NCBI GenBank assembly: GCA_029260395.1
Contig: JAJDDJ010000001.1
Location: 372,001 to 436,000, forward strand
Reading direction: 5' to 3'
DNA length: 64,000 bases
DNA from: Phycisphaerales bacterium
GTDB taxonomy: Bacteria; Planctomycetota; Phycisphaerae; Phycisphaerales; UBA1924
In this document: positions 20,101-26,880 of the stretch, in pieces
Layout of the letters: every line of letters begins with the position of its first letter
Position numbering within the stretch: the first letter of the stretch is position 1
Notes under the pieces: model-generated
Database searches by the model: none
Seen by the model: only the letters and a program-made list of their open reading frames with translations
Told to the model about the DNA's origin: nothing
Translations under genes and position numbers: made by a program

Positions 20101-23100
20101 GTGATCATCGTGACGGGCACATCAAGCACGATGCTGCCGCGTGCGCGATCGAGGTTGATGGAGTCCACCGCGATCGTGCTGGTGGTGGTGCTATCGCTCC
20201 GGAAGATCACCGAACCGTTGGAGCCGGTGCCCGGCGTGCCGTTGCCCGCGTCTGCGATGACGGTGAGCATCCGCACGCTCACGCCGCCCAAGCCGCCGAG
20301 ATCACCCAGCAGCACGCTGCCCGCGTTCGAATCCATCGGGGCGCTCGTGTCGATCGTAAAATCAAAGCCCGAGCCGCCATCGGTGATGAACGTATCGGTG
20401 AAGGTAGCGAGGCCGGCATTGCCGAGGCCGTCGGCGTTGGTGTTGACGACGGTGCTCGCGCCGAGCATCCAGATTCCGAAGACCGAGAGGTTGCCATCGA
20501 GCAACACATCGTTGTTGGTGGCGAACGAGCCGGGCGTGTCGCCGCGGGCATCGATCGTAATGGCAGAGAGGAACATCCCCGCGCCGCCATGGTCACCGAA
20601 GGAATCGACGTCGATGCCGCCAGTGGTGGCGACACCGCCGGGCGTTGAAGAATCCAGCACGAGCGTCGAGCCGCCCGTCGATGCGAACACCGTGGCATTA
20701 AGCGCGATCGGCCCGGAAGCACTTCCGCCGGCCTGGTGCGTGTCGATGCGGGCTGCGCCTTCGATCGCGACCGCTGGCCCGTTGAAGGTGAATCCGGTGG
20801 GCCCGCTGATCAGCACATCGCCTGTCAGCGTGAGCGTGCCGTCGGAAGCGCTGGTGGTGTCCACGGCGACACCATCGACGAAGCCCGAGAGCCCGCCGCG
20901 GTTGCCGAACGTGCCGAGCGTGATGCGTCCATCGCCATCCGCCGAGTCGGTCACGCGCAGCGTCAGATCGGTCATCGGCGCAGCAGCCGAGACGTGCGCC
21001 CCGCTCAGGTCGATCGCTCCGCCGGTCGTCTCGACCGTGAGGTCGCCCCCGAGTTCAACATCACCGATGAGCGTGAATCCGCGGTGCGTGTTGAACGTCG
21101 TCGCCCCGGACGCTGTGCGGATCACGCCGTCGCCAGCAGAGCCTGAAGCATCGGCGGTGAAGCTCGTGAACGCCTCGACCAATGTGTCCACCGCGCCCAG
21201 CGTGATGTCGCCCGCTGCGCCCGCGCCCGAAGATGTATCGAGCAACAGGTTGGTGTCCGCTCCGCTGCCGTCGGCCACCAGCGTCGAGTCGGAAAGATCG
21301 ATCAGACCCGCGTCGCCGGCGCCGCCCGCGCCTGTTCGAATCGAAGCATCCTTGATGACCAGCAGGTTGGCCCCGCCCTGCAGGGTGAACCCGTGGCCCG
21401 CGAGCGTCGCATCAAGATCAATCGCGGTCGAGAGCGTCACGCTCGCCACCGGTCCGAAGCCCGACGTCTGCGCGACCACGCCAGCGAGGTACGACGCCGA
21501 GCCGAAGAAGTCGTCCGCCGCCAGCAGGTCGATGTTGCCCGCCGCCCCGTCGCTCGATGAGGTATCCAGCGTCAGCGTCAAGCCCGGCATGGTCGCGTGG
21601 AATACCGCCTGATCCAGGTCGATGAAGCCCGAATCGCCAAGGTCGTCGGCGTTGGTGTCGATCGTAACCGTCGCGCTCTGTTCGACACGGCCGACAAGCT
21701 CAAGATCGCCCTCGATGATGATCGAGGTGTCAAGCTCGATGAGCCCCGCCATGAGCTGCGTGAAGTCGAAGCCCTGGAAGAAACCGCCGGGCAGCACGAT
21801 GGAGCCGCTGGTGCCGCCGCCGTCGGCGGTCGCATCAACCGCGATGTTCAGGCCCGGGCCTGCCGCGGTCACGATGCTCGCTGGACCGAAGCTGATCGTC
21901 CCCGCGTTGCCGCCGGGCGTGACGCCGCCGATCGAGTCCAGCGGGTCGCTGTCGATCGCGATGGAGGCGTGCACATCGATCGTCGGAGTGGAGCCGAAGT
22001 CGATGTCGCCGCTCGTACGAACATCGCCGCGAAGGTCTACATGGACCGCCTCAAAGCGCAGCGAGGTGGGCACGTCTGCGATGGCTGCGGGCACGCCGCC
22101 AAAGTCAATGATGCCCGTCGTCGCGCCGTCGCCGGTTGTGATCATCTCGATCGCACGCTGACCCGTGAGCATCGGCAGCAGCACGTTGCCGTCGGTCGCA
22201 TCGAAGACCATCGGCGAACCGCCCGGCAGCACGATCGCGGAGCTTGCGCCCGACAGGTCGATGTTCCCGCCCGCCACGAACACCGAATCGCTCAGCGTAA
22301 CCGGGCCGCCTGAGGCGGTAAGGCCTGCCAGACGCATGCCCGTCGCACCGATGCCCGGCAGGGCCGCGCCGCCCGCGCCTAGCTCAAGGCTCAGGCTCTG
22401 CGTGCCGTCCGCCGAGGTGATACCGGTCGCGTTCGATAGGTCGATCGCGCCCACGCCGCTCACCACAAGCCGTGACGAGCTGAGCAGGTCCACCGAGCCG
22501 GTGACCATAGAGAGGTTGAACGCATCGGCGAACAGGTCCACCGGAGCTACGCCATCGCCCAGTTCAAGCGTTGCGGCCGTGACCACTTCGAGTGTGCCCA
22601 GTGGGATCGCCAGCGTACCGATCGAGCCACCAAGCGCCACACCGCCATCAACCGAGTTGAAGCTAATCGACGAGCCCGCGGAATCGGTCGTGATCGGTCC
22701 AGCCAGCGTGATCCGCCCCGCAGCGCCCGTCGCGGCGAACGTGCGAGCGCCCGCGCCCTCGAGCAGCACAGGGGTCTGGATATCGATGGCCGCGTCGGAT
22801 GCGAGCAACTGGCTGTTGGGACGCAGCGTGGTCGTCGCGCCCGAGCCGATGATGCGAATGAATGCGCCCAGCAGGCCCGAGTGATCCACGGCCGTGTTGC
22901 CGTCAACGATAACTGAGCTGCCCACCGTGGGCGCTCGGAGCACGACCGCATTGTTGAACGAGACACTGCCGCCGCCGCCGATCAGGATCGACTGCGCCGC
23001 CGAAGCGCTGTCGCGGCCGATCGTGATGCTGCTGAAGCCCGACTCGATCAGTGCCAGTTCGACAGCTGTCAGGTCAACACTGCCCGCTTGCTGGGCAGCA

Positions 23101-26100
23101 AATCCGATACGGAACGATTCGCCCGCGTCGAGGCCGAGCAGCGTGAGCCCGCCCGTGCCGCCGATCATGCCGCCAAAGTCGATCTCGCCGCCCGACAGGG
23201 TGACATTGGTAGCACCAGCGCTGAACCCGTTGGCGAACGTGAGCACGCCATCGGTCAACAGCGACCGCGCCCCGCCCGTGAGCGTCGTGGTGCCCGCGTA
23301 CCGCTGCACGCCCGTGCCGCCGCCCGCTGAGTCAGTGGTTACATCCCCTGCAATCCCGATGGTCTGCGCGTTGACATCGAGCGAACCCAGCGGCTGGCTC
23401 TGGCCCACCTGCGCGAGAAGCACCTGACCCGGGTCCGCGATTCCGCCGCCGCCGCCGCCGGGCGTGACATCAATCGACAGGTCCATGCCCGGTGCCGAGC
23501 CGTCCACATCGCTCGCCGACAGGTCCACCCCGCCACCAGCGGTCACGATGTCGATATCCGCTACAATCGTCAGCGGTCCCACCACCGTGATCGCACCGTT
23601 GTCGGTCGTCACATCGCCGAGCAGCGTGGTGCCCCCCGAGGTCGTGAGCGACACATCACCGATCGGCGTGCTCGCGCCGATCGCGGGCAGCGTCGCGCTG
23701 TCAGCGTCGATCGTGAACGCTTCGCCGCCTGTGAGCCCGTCGATGCCCGTCGCGTTTGACAGGTCTACGCCAGATGCCGTCGCGTTGATCGTCACATCGC
23801 TGGCCAGCGTGACCCCGCCCGTAACGCCCAAAGCGTCGAGCGTGGCGACGGTGATGTCGCCGCCGAGCGAGAGATCGCCCGAGCCGAGCGTCAACGCGTT
23901 CAAAGGATGCTCGCCCAGCACGCCGTCGGAGCCAACCGTCGGCAGGCTCAGCGCCATCGGCGTCTGGAGATCGAAGCTCGCGGGCGTGCCGCCATCGAGC
24001 GCGGTGATGCTCCGCGCCGCCGACAGGTCGATCACGCCATCGCTCAGCAGCGCCGCAGCGCCGTCGATGATGATCGGTCCGGTCAGGCCGCTGAAGTCCG
24101 TCGCCACAGCCCGCGTGGTCTGCGCGTTGAGCCGAAGCGCACCCGAAGTCGAGACCGCCAGCAGCCCCGGCGCGTTGTCAGCAATGCCCACATCGGAGTC
24201 GAAGAAGATGTCGCCCGTGCCCGCGCTGAGCGTCAGCGAGCCGTCGCTCACATCGCCCGTCGTGCGAACAACCCCGCCGGGGTTGAGCACGATGTCACCG
24301 CCGAACAGCCCGGTGGTCACGAGCGACGAAGCGCCGCTGTCCAGCCGAACGTCCCCGCCCAGCCCGCCGAGTGTGATCGAGTCGCCCGCGGTGCTCAGGA
24401 TCGAGCCGTTCTCGAGCACGACCTCGCCGAATGCGCGGAGCGTCAACGGCGCATCGAACGAATTCGTGCCGCTAGAGACAAACAGTTGGTCGCCCGCCTC
24501 GATCGTGATCGAAGCGAACGGTCCGACCAGGTTCGCCTGCTCAGCAATCGTCAGCGTCAGCTCGCCCGGGGTCTCGGTTGTTCCGCCGACGCGCGCATCG
24601 GTCACCGTTCCGAGGAGCAGCGAGGGCGGCGTCGAGACGCCGCCCGTGACCGCGCCGCCAAAGTCAATATCGGTCGCGCGGATCGAGGTGTTGTTCGAAC
24701 CGAGTGACAGCGCGTCCCCGAATTCGATCTCGCCACCCGTCGCCGTGAGCGTGGCATCGGCGGTCTCGACGACCACAAATCCGTCGTACCGCTGATCGCC
24801 ACCGGTGAGCACGTCGCCCTGAAGTCCGATGACGCCCGAGCCGCCGCCGTCGGCAGCGGTGCGCACATCGAGACTCGTGAGAAGATCGAGATCGGAGCCG
24901 GTCACCTCGGCCAGCGTCACATCACCGCCGGTGATCGTCGCCCTCGCATCAAGATCGAGCGAACTCGCCGCGTCAGAGGGCTCAGCGGTGCCCGTCAAGG
25001 TGATGTTGCCGGCCGTCGTCGAGAGCCCCGCGGTGTCGACCGTGCGATCGCCCGTCAGACGCATCGGCCCATCGATCAGCACCGAACCGCCGTCGGTCAC
25101 CAGGTCCGCCAGCAGGTTGACCCTACCGAGGCCACCATCAATAACCAAATCAATCGCACCGCCGATGCCGCCGCCGCCAGCAGTGTCGATGGCCGCGTTG
25201 ATCGTGATCGAGCCGTCCTGCTGCACGGCAGCCCCCGCCGCGTTGGCGATGAGCGTCACGTCGCCGCCGAGCGTCGTGATTGGCTGGTTGACCGTGATGT
25301 TGCGGCCGGCCTCGGCCATCAGACCGATGCCCGCGTTGTCCATGACAAGCACCGCATCGAATGTGATGTCGCGTTCGGCCTGCAGGATCACGTCCGACGT
25401 CGCCGACGTGATGACGCTCGCCTCGATCTCGTTGGGGAACGAATCCCCGTCGAGGTTGGTATCGGGATCGGTGAAGTTGTCAACGTCCGTAAGCGTGATC
25501 GAGTCGCCAGTGCCGTCGGCGACGACCGTGATGTCCTCGGGATCAAGCAGCAGCGTGCCGTCGCTTCCGCCAAGCTCACCGCCAGGCGTGCTGACCTTGC
25601 CCTGGTAGGCGAGGCCCTTCTTGCCGGAGACCTCGACCATGCCGCCGTCACCGGTGCCAGCGCCCGCAGCGCTGACCGTGCCGCCAAAGCCGGTAGCCCG
25701 GTCCGACCAGACGACCACCGTGCCACCGTCGCCGCTCACGGTCGCGTCGGCATTGATCGTGGTGGTTGGCGTCACGAGGGTCTGCTGCGCGTTGCGAAGC
25801 GAAGCATCCTGGCCACGGAACCCGCCGCCGATGCGCACATCACCGCCGCCGCTATGGCCCGAGACATCGATCCGCGCGCCGTCCACCGCTACGCGGTCGC
25901 CCAGCAGCTCGACCCGCCCGCCCATCTGTCCGGGGGCCGTGGCCGATGCATCGATCACGCCGCGCGCCGTCACGATGTCGGCATGCACCTGCACGGACTG
26001 CGCGCGGATGCTCGAAAGATCGTGGATCGCCACCGAGTACACGTCACCCCGCGCAAGCATCGTGCCGCTCTCGCCGAGAGCCTGCGCCTGAGTGGCGAGT

Positions 26101-26795
26101 TGGTCCGCGTTCATCCGCGCGTAGATGTGGCCGCCGCGCTCACCGATGAGCACCTCGTCACCCGCCATCAACGTTACGACATCCCGTGCCTCGATCGAGC
26201 CGAAGTTTGCCACGTGCCGGCCAAGCAGGTGGACCGTGTCGGCGTAGATCGAACCGTGGTTGATCACGTCGCCCTGCAGATCCGTGAAACGATCGACACC
26301 CTGCAGGAAGTCCCTGTCCGCGATCGAGCCCGCCGCCGCGTAGATGCCCGCCGCGTTCACGACCGAGCCCTTACCGAAGATCACGCCCGCTGGGTTGGCC
26401 AGGTACACCCGGCCGTTGGCCATCAGCGTGCCGTCGATGCGTGTGGGCGACGCGCTGTTGATGCGGTTTAGCACTCGCGCGTTGGGGCCTGGCTGCACGA
26501 ATCGCACGGTCTCGAACGAGGCGATGTCAAAGCCCGAGTAGTTGATGATCGTCCGGTCAGCCGCGTGGATGGTCGTCACCGAACCGTTGCGGTCGAACGT
26601 CGCCGATCCCGCAGCCACCTGAGCGCCTTCGGGGTCTGCCAATGCAGGCGATGCCAAAAGGGCCACCAGCGGGCTGATCGCCAGCCCGCCGCGGATACCC
26701 GAGGCCAATCTCTGGGCCCGGTTGTGGGCTCGTCCCCGCCCCCTATTGGAAGCGCGCTGAGTGAGCCGAGACGCCCGATTGCTGCTATGTGCCAT
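11103..26795 (-). CDS. Giant TpsA-type filamentous haemagglutinin-like exoprotein (5230 aa)
   Basis: An uninterrupted 15.7-kb frame. The Arg-rich N-terminus runs into a hydrophobic stretch ending ASPALA-D (cleavage near 53), an extended signal peptide as in two-partner secretion exoproteins. Residues about 60-300 form the TPS secretion domain: FNRNG-like start, GFDIASFETVRFVQPGP, RINSASPTRIDG and ANPAGVIFG (about 132-139, the NPxG motif). The rest to about 4900 is Gly/Asp/Thr-rich beta-strand repeat, predicted beta-helix, with several repeat classes: GFSSITIG units near 757, 1252 and 4046; about 97-residue TTxGxQxYxG units near 4295-4489; IDTN/LDTSSS modules near 1700-3150. The last 200 residues are charged and helical. 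I noticed no cysteine. The protein should be exported by Sec and then by the TpsB encoded 85 bases upstream, to act as a surface adhesin or filament. Start: ATG after GAGG. Confidence 0.88.
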   Translation of the reverse strand: MAHSSNRASRLTQRASNRGRGRAHNRAQRLASGIRGGLAISPLVALLASPALADPEGAQVAAGSATFDRNGSVTTIHAADRTIINYSGFDIASFETVRFVQPGPNARVLNRINSASPTRIDGTLMANGRVYLANPAGVIFGKGSVVNAAGIYAAAGSIADRDFLQGVDRFTDLQGDVINHGSIYADTVHLLGRHVANFGSIEARDVVTLMAGDEVLIGERGGHIYARMNADQLATQAQALGESGTMLARGDVYSVAIHDLSSIRAQSVQVHADIVTARGVIDASATAPGQMGGRVELLGDRVAVDGARIDVSGHSGGGDVRIGGGFRGQDASLRNAQQTLVTPTTTINADATVSGDGGTVVVWSDRATGFGGTVSAAGAGTGDGGMVEVSGKKGLAYQGKVSTPGGELGGSDGTLLLDPEDITVVADGTGDSITLTDVDNFTDPDTNLDGDSFPNEIEASVITSATSDVILQAERDITFDAVLVMDNAGIGLMAEAGRNITVNQPITTLGGDVTLIANAAGAAVQQDGSITINAAIDTAGGGGIGGAIDLVIDGGLGRVNLLADLVTDGGSVLIDGPMRLTGDRTVDTAGLSTTAGNITLTGTAEPSDAASSLDLDARATITGGDVTLAEVTGSDLDLLTSLDVRTAADGGGSGVIGLQGDVLTGGDQRYDGFVVVETADATLTATGGEIEFGDALSLGSNNTSIRATDIDFGGAVTGGVSTPPSLLLGTVTDARVGGTTETPGELTLTIAEQANLVGPFASITIEAGDQLFVSSGTNSFDAPLTLRAFGEVVLENGSILSTAGDSITLGGLGGDVRLDSGASSLVTTGLFGGDIVLNPGGVVRTTGDVSDGSLTLSAGTGDIFFDSDVGIADNAPGLLAVSTSGALRLNAQTTRAVATDFSGLTGPIIIDGAAALLSDGVIDLSAARSITALDGGTPASFDLQTPMALSLPTVGSDGVLGEHPLNALTLGSGDLSLGGDITVATLDALGVTGGVTLASDVTINATASGVDLSNATGIDGLTGGEAFTIDADSATLPAIGASTPIGDVSLTTSGGTTLLGDVTTDNGAITVVGPLTIVADIDIVTAGGGVDLSASDVDGSAPGMDLSIDVTPGGGGGGIADPGQVLLAQVGQSQPLGSLDVNAQTIGIAGDVTTDSAGGGTGVQRYAGTTTLTGGARSLLTDGVLTFANGFSAGATNVTLSGGEIDFGGMIGGTGGLTLLGLDAGESFRIGFAAQQAGSVDLTAVELALIESGFSSITIGRDSASAAQSILIGGGGSVSFNNAVVLRAPTVGSSVIVDGNTAVDHSGLLGAFIRIIGSGATTTLRPNSQLLASDAAIDIQTPVLLEGAGARTFAATGAAGRITLAGPITTDSAGSSISFNSVDGGVALGGSIGTLAIPLGTLEVVTAATLELGDGVAPVDLFADAFNLSMVTGSVDLLSSSRLVVSGVGAIDLSNATGITSADGTQSLSLELGAGGAALPGIGATGMRLAGLTASGGPVTLSDSVFVAGGNIDLSGASSAIVLPGGSPMVFDATDGNVLLPMLTGQRAIEMITTGDGATTGIIDFGGVPAAIADVPTSLRFEAVHVDLRGDVRTSGDIDFGSTPTIDVHASIAIDSDPLDSIGGVTPGGNAGTISFGPASIVTAAGPGLNIAVDATADGGGTSGSIVLPGGFFQGFDFTQLMAGLIELDTSIIIEGDLELVGRVEQSATVTIDTNADDLGDSGFIDLDQAVFHATMPGLTLTLDTSSSDGAAGNIDLLAADDFFGSASYLAGVVAQTSGFGPVASVTLSTAIDLDATLAGHGFTLQGGANLLVIKDASIRTGAGGAGDAGLIDLSDSTLVADGSGADTNLLLDTSSGAGAAGDITLGAVDTLVEAFTSFTADASGSAGDGVIRTASGATTFNTHRGFTLIGDVELGGDLTVETTGGAIDLSGAHVSAAAPMTDLTLRVTDSADGDGRITLGTFGNRGGLSGFVDGVAVDTTSASDGTLTLTGDVLISGPTGFTFNGPAVAIEGAARIDTHQAGGSASGPIALNATVFASTGGSTLVLDSSTPGGVATTGGIDVDSFGDHGGAGMFLSAITIDARGDTPGSFATNNDVLLDGNLSVFGIWMLGASTVVNTNADGLGNAGLATFTDTFITDGGSGFDFTIDTSAPMDSNAGSVLLGDLGGLGGVSVRMLTVIADAGNGTPGTGSNGSVIFRSDSTTTSTIAVDSINLDRARGSIVLDVPVTMITTADSTIDLTSAAAVIAASDGSGRLELDAGTGNVMLASSMGQGPGAALGGLIARGGGIEVNGDIAASTAGALPGTILLDGPVAFNTTALLSTTGATIEVTGGIGLLNASTATLRTTDAGAAGGTITLRGDVLAQSASSESLVLDSGDADLQLFASIGTDLLPLAMLEMASSGRVEFGPISGTGAAYVADAIDAVGLTGDALLHGDTRFAVSGLMALDLGNLAHSGASFGINGATPGGQTLTIDAPNATVLLSAIGQQTALDTLSIVSADTLTLRGGARLREADFTGTMIVELDAADGGTIEIIATDGDILFNQDSSISGPETFVLTAIDTTGVTPRFVRVGEVGTNGRLNAFEVTSGDAEFWGDILTGGGDIGIFANGQAMRSITLDTHAEGGPGDAGDVLFAQGGESFEGFAAGLHTLTIDATATGGGANGEIVLPAPFFQDFSHVELRAGEITLTNDIAIEGGLTILSDVVLTGSRVIDTNDDDLGNGGTLNLSMARFFGSAANFALTLDTSTSESGFTGGRVDLGRFDNGGSRSFLGEVLVLADSFAPGTTAADVALHNDVLLDGADPFFGIDSTGIVWIDRGAIVTISLNGDGVANGLGGSIDLAGPTIRSGAAGAGLSLLTAQVGQIDLGRVERGVMGLASLTLESFGGLNVLTDTVETDGRMTIRGALTVIDQTLTLDTAGGLGDFGGTTFAADAGGLDLTIRTNGANGTGVLVLGGVNDSAGAFAGAFINDLSLSAGDRVTLSGDVFLEGFGADTGDFMVLAGGIVRASGARLIDTHQGGASDAGDVLLPLAGTTIDGANASSSLTIDTSSAATHGGDIRLANTLGLASLTLDTTGTLDGVTDLPAMIDISGPVTVRGSLRVSGNSVIATDFDNTGNAADIDLTEATVFASGAGRTLVLDTSSSNGAGGDVMLGLAGDTASGIAGNRLGVLAVSTAGPGGHGDLVLDRTAGDAMIDVVALDLDGGTNPIVYGPMSGFIEVARNSEVITRSRIDLTPVAGVRNIGAGDTVFTLTNLGGSPGNQGIVLPAGGLGTQANPFGEISISTFGSNTILARGDVFTSAIGGASGDASFAGRFMLVSGDARMVFANGGGANFVATMPGGPAIDLTTGALTIMADVVNVFGSITGGPGSNILFKPASGDTIGLGDGVDGSLDLLITRATLGAFSESVGRVTIGNPNASTGTSLIEVGTFDIKTNLSLQTADAGRTVLLGSVTTTGDELRLLGPAFVDGTFSLDTTGPAGTFDGGSFVATRTLDGTTPGAMLNGRLLGTDHLMLTLGKGDVIVLEDTGSTVPLGDITITGGHDVTFYGSVHASSLRQGAAAGTADDGDGETEFREAALFTGTRGVVLETAMVRVLDDLTITGGASRFTSDVLLEGDVLTASQPVVFDRTLVIVEERTIDTTLPLSIGGPASAGAAMDFAFIDGEPGGGKGGGSDATLLLVAGNGDITIGLPGSGGSIVGGVGLNMPNGLAELRIASAGFTAFDGPVRVGGLFQEDGDATSINAPVTTFADGVVEMTTRSRIDVLGSIASDGDVFLEAPAILLASNVSAISDPITFVGSTRVAGDVTVFSGPGFGGDIIFDGTLDAVGAGGNTLTLNSGVAESIFFEGLVGGSAPLDRITIEQAQDVTAREMFTVGELFQTDTQDLTLFEGGLDVLGDADLNGNRYRFETSASFGGDVSITNFGLIDIPAIPVTLGGSFVQDGIGISNVATDLIATDLLSFATNVFVLASAEFGGSSTTFGSDLDVASNAFTITAGEIAFNGGASSIKGSSTLVLQPRSSSAGIDLGSPAGGNAMFSLSTIDLAALRDGFSSITVGQLGGSHTVNIGNAIFRDPTTLRYSGTGGNAIVREALSAVDGAPITLRGSGAGTKLIGDINTVGGDVLIDDAVIIAGEPTSIATAGGDLRVTGLIDAMSNAMGDFVVDAGSVVFEMPLGSTLAPRSIDVSASGFMSKAITTDGATTVTSLNGFEPGGDVTSRTSSISVFGPTLLITDAAFTAGGAGTAITFNGPINGTFNALFSNPLGTVTFAAPVGFEAPDGTSTQLASVTVDAGTINTLSVTTTGSQRYTGQANLGGALRSTAQGDIRLGGPVVLETDVTISTAGNTADDSIIIGQTDGGFALVLNAGAGSITATGTMGTLAPLASLDASASLLSFLTVLSQGNQTYTGDATLNGTYTASAGDLTFNDSISLGGNVEMNGLSLLVDGPVDGAFAFDAATSSSGTAMFNSDIGSGVSLTSLELLTGVATLQNVTTTGFQRYLADVSLTGDLNAGADLLIQRTLTLNSDTLLDANGVSVGGPTNGGVNLTVSAGPGNAAFAAVGNTAPLTSFTLLDAGNFGAGAMTAGFVDLNGVNITTSAPITTSTGGLTVTNTGTWQILSGASFFNLAGNLTQDGTGPTAISRNVAVANDMFFSAPVELRAGNVQLVAANISLLAGVRTDGTPRALVVSAEEVARLSGSFGTDASPLSGFATTDTGRVDFVAADLVSVTGVRFDQPVTVAGDTFIRVTGARNGAGSQNAPAPVAQLGNRQPLPGLSPDSIVFTDVVLGSGESSSLTLLTNLDATGSLIPKIFLGNDVGVAINSTSGLDLSGFGALTTLNLNADPRFSPAPGSGGDRSGHSSVPIVATVMAPTDITIATTDLLRFGRNEKFTTLGSSVFNSAGQTLVGDLTAGGSIFVNSPLITILSRASGPVLELGGVLSNDLGVDFIAADLIQFNGSVSVLAFGPGQITVATLDGAGTSGSLSNFSTRSIDSVSVAVLSLGFDLRSEGSTNTNVSQAIAGAVPRASEGDDVSQAASVSAAQKDVLRKLGVFARDASDAVLRAGLLGRSVYTDYNTPDPQTRRQEVTAQRLDEKTVQAVVDIAQRLLFGIEGETQDVDALSQPTQIMREALNRAVDDWARDEDPQEWDSASLLTYMQSHSEEHADAITALQVLDEVLRQVELIGLSPGEVRDQRSVLLGQIRPVRLKLRQFYELVQLSRDSGGTNPAIDTNILPLG
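13300..13915 (-). repeat. About 97-residue haemagglutinin repeats in TpsA
   Basis: Three consecutive units beginning near residues 4295, 4395 and 4489 share the order TTxGxQxYxG, a strand-rich middle, then PLxSL. The quoted anchors are GSQRYTG, GNQTYTG and GFQRYLA. Single related units occur near residues 670 (GDQRYDG) and 1166 (GVQRYAG). They are diverged at DNA level. Confidence 0.6.
17300..21900 (-). repeat. Imperfect IDTN...LDTSSS modules in TpsA
   Basis: Roughly 100-130-residue modules share an order: IDT(N/H) with a GxxG turn, a strand, LTLDTSSS or a variant, GxxGxIxLG, then a DVLLDG-like strand. Starts are visible near residues 1712, 1830, 2018, 2118, 2713, 2829, 3013 and 3108 (positions approximate). 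They differ from the haemagglutinin units elsewhere in the protein. Confidence 0.55.
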
Positions 26796-26880
26796 GTTCG
26801 ACCTCGCTGAGCGCAGTCCCTGCGCAACCCCGGAACACCCACGTCTGAGCGTTCACCTTGGGATTCGCTCCTCTATTTGA

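Noticed and set aside
19378-21612. A 744-codon open frame on the + strand opposite the giant exoprotein gene (with several other long ones from 13903 to 25608)
   Set aside because: They lie antisense to the TpsA gene in a high-GC repeat region where stop codons are rare on both strands. Their products are biased Ser/Pro/Ala strings with no domain or start signal.
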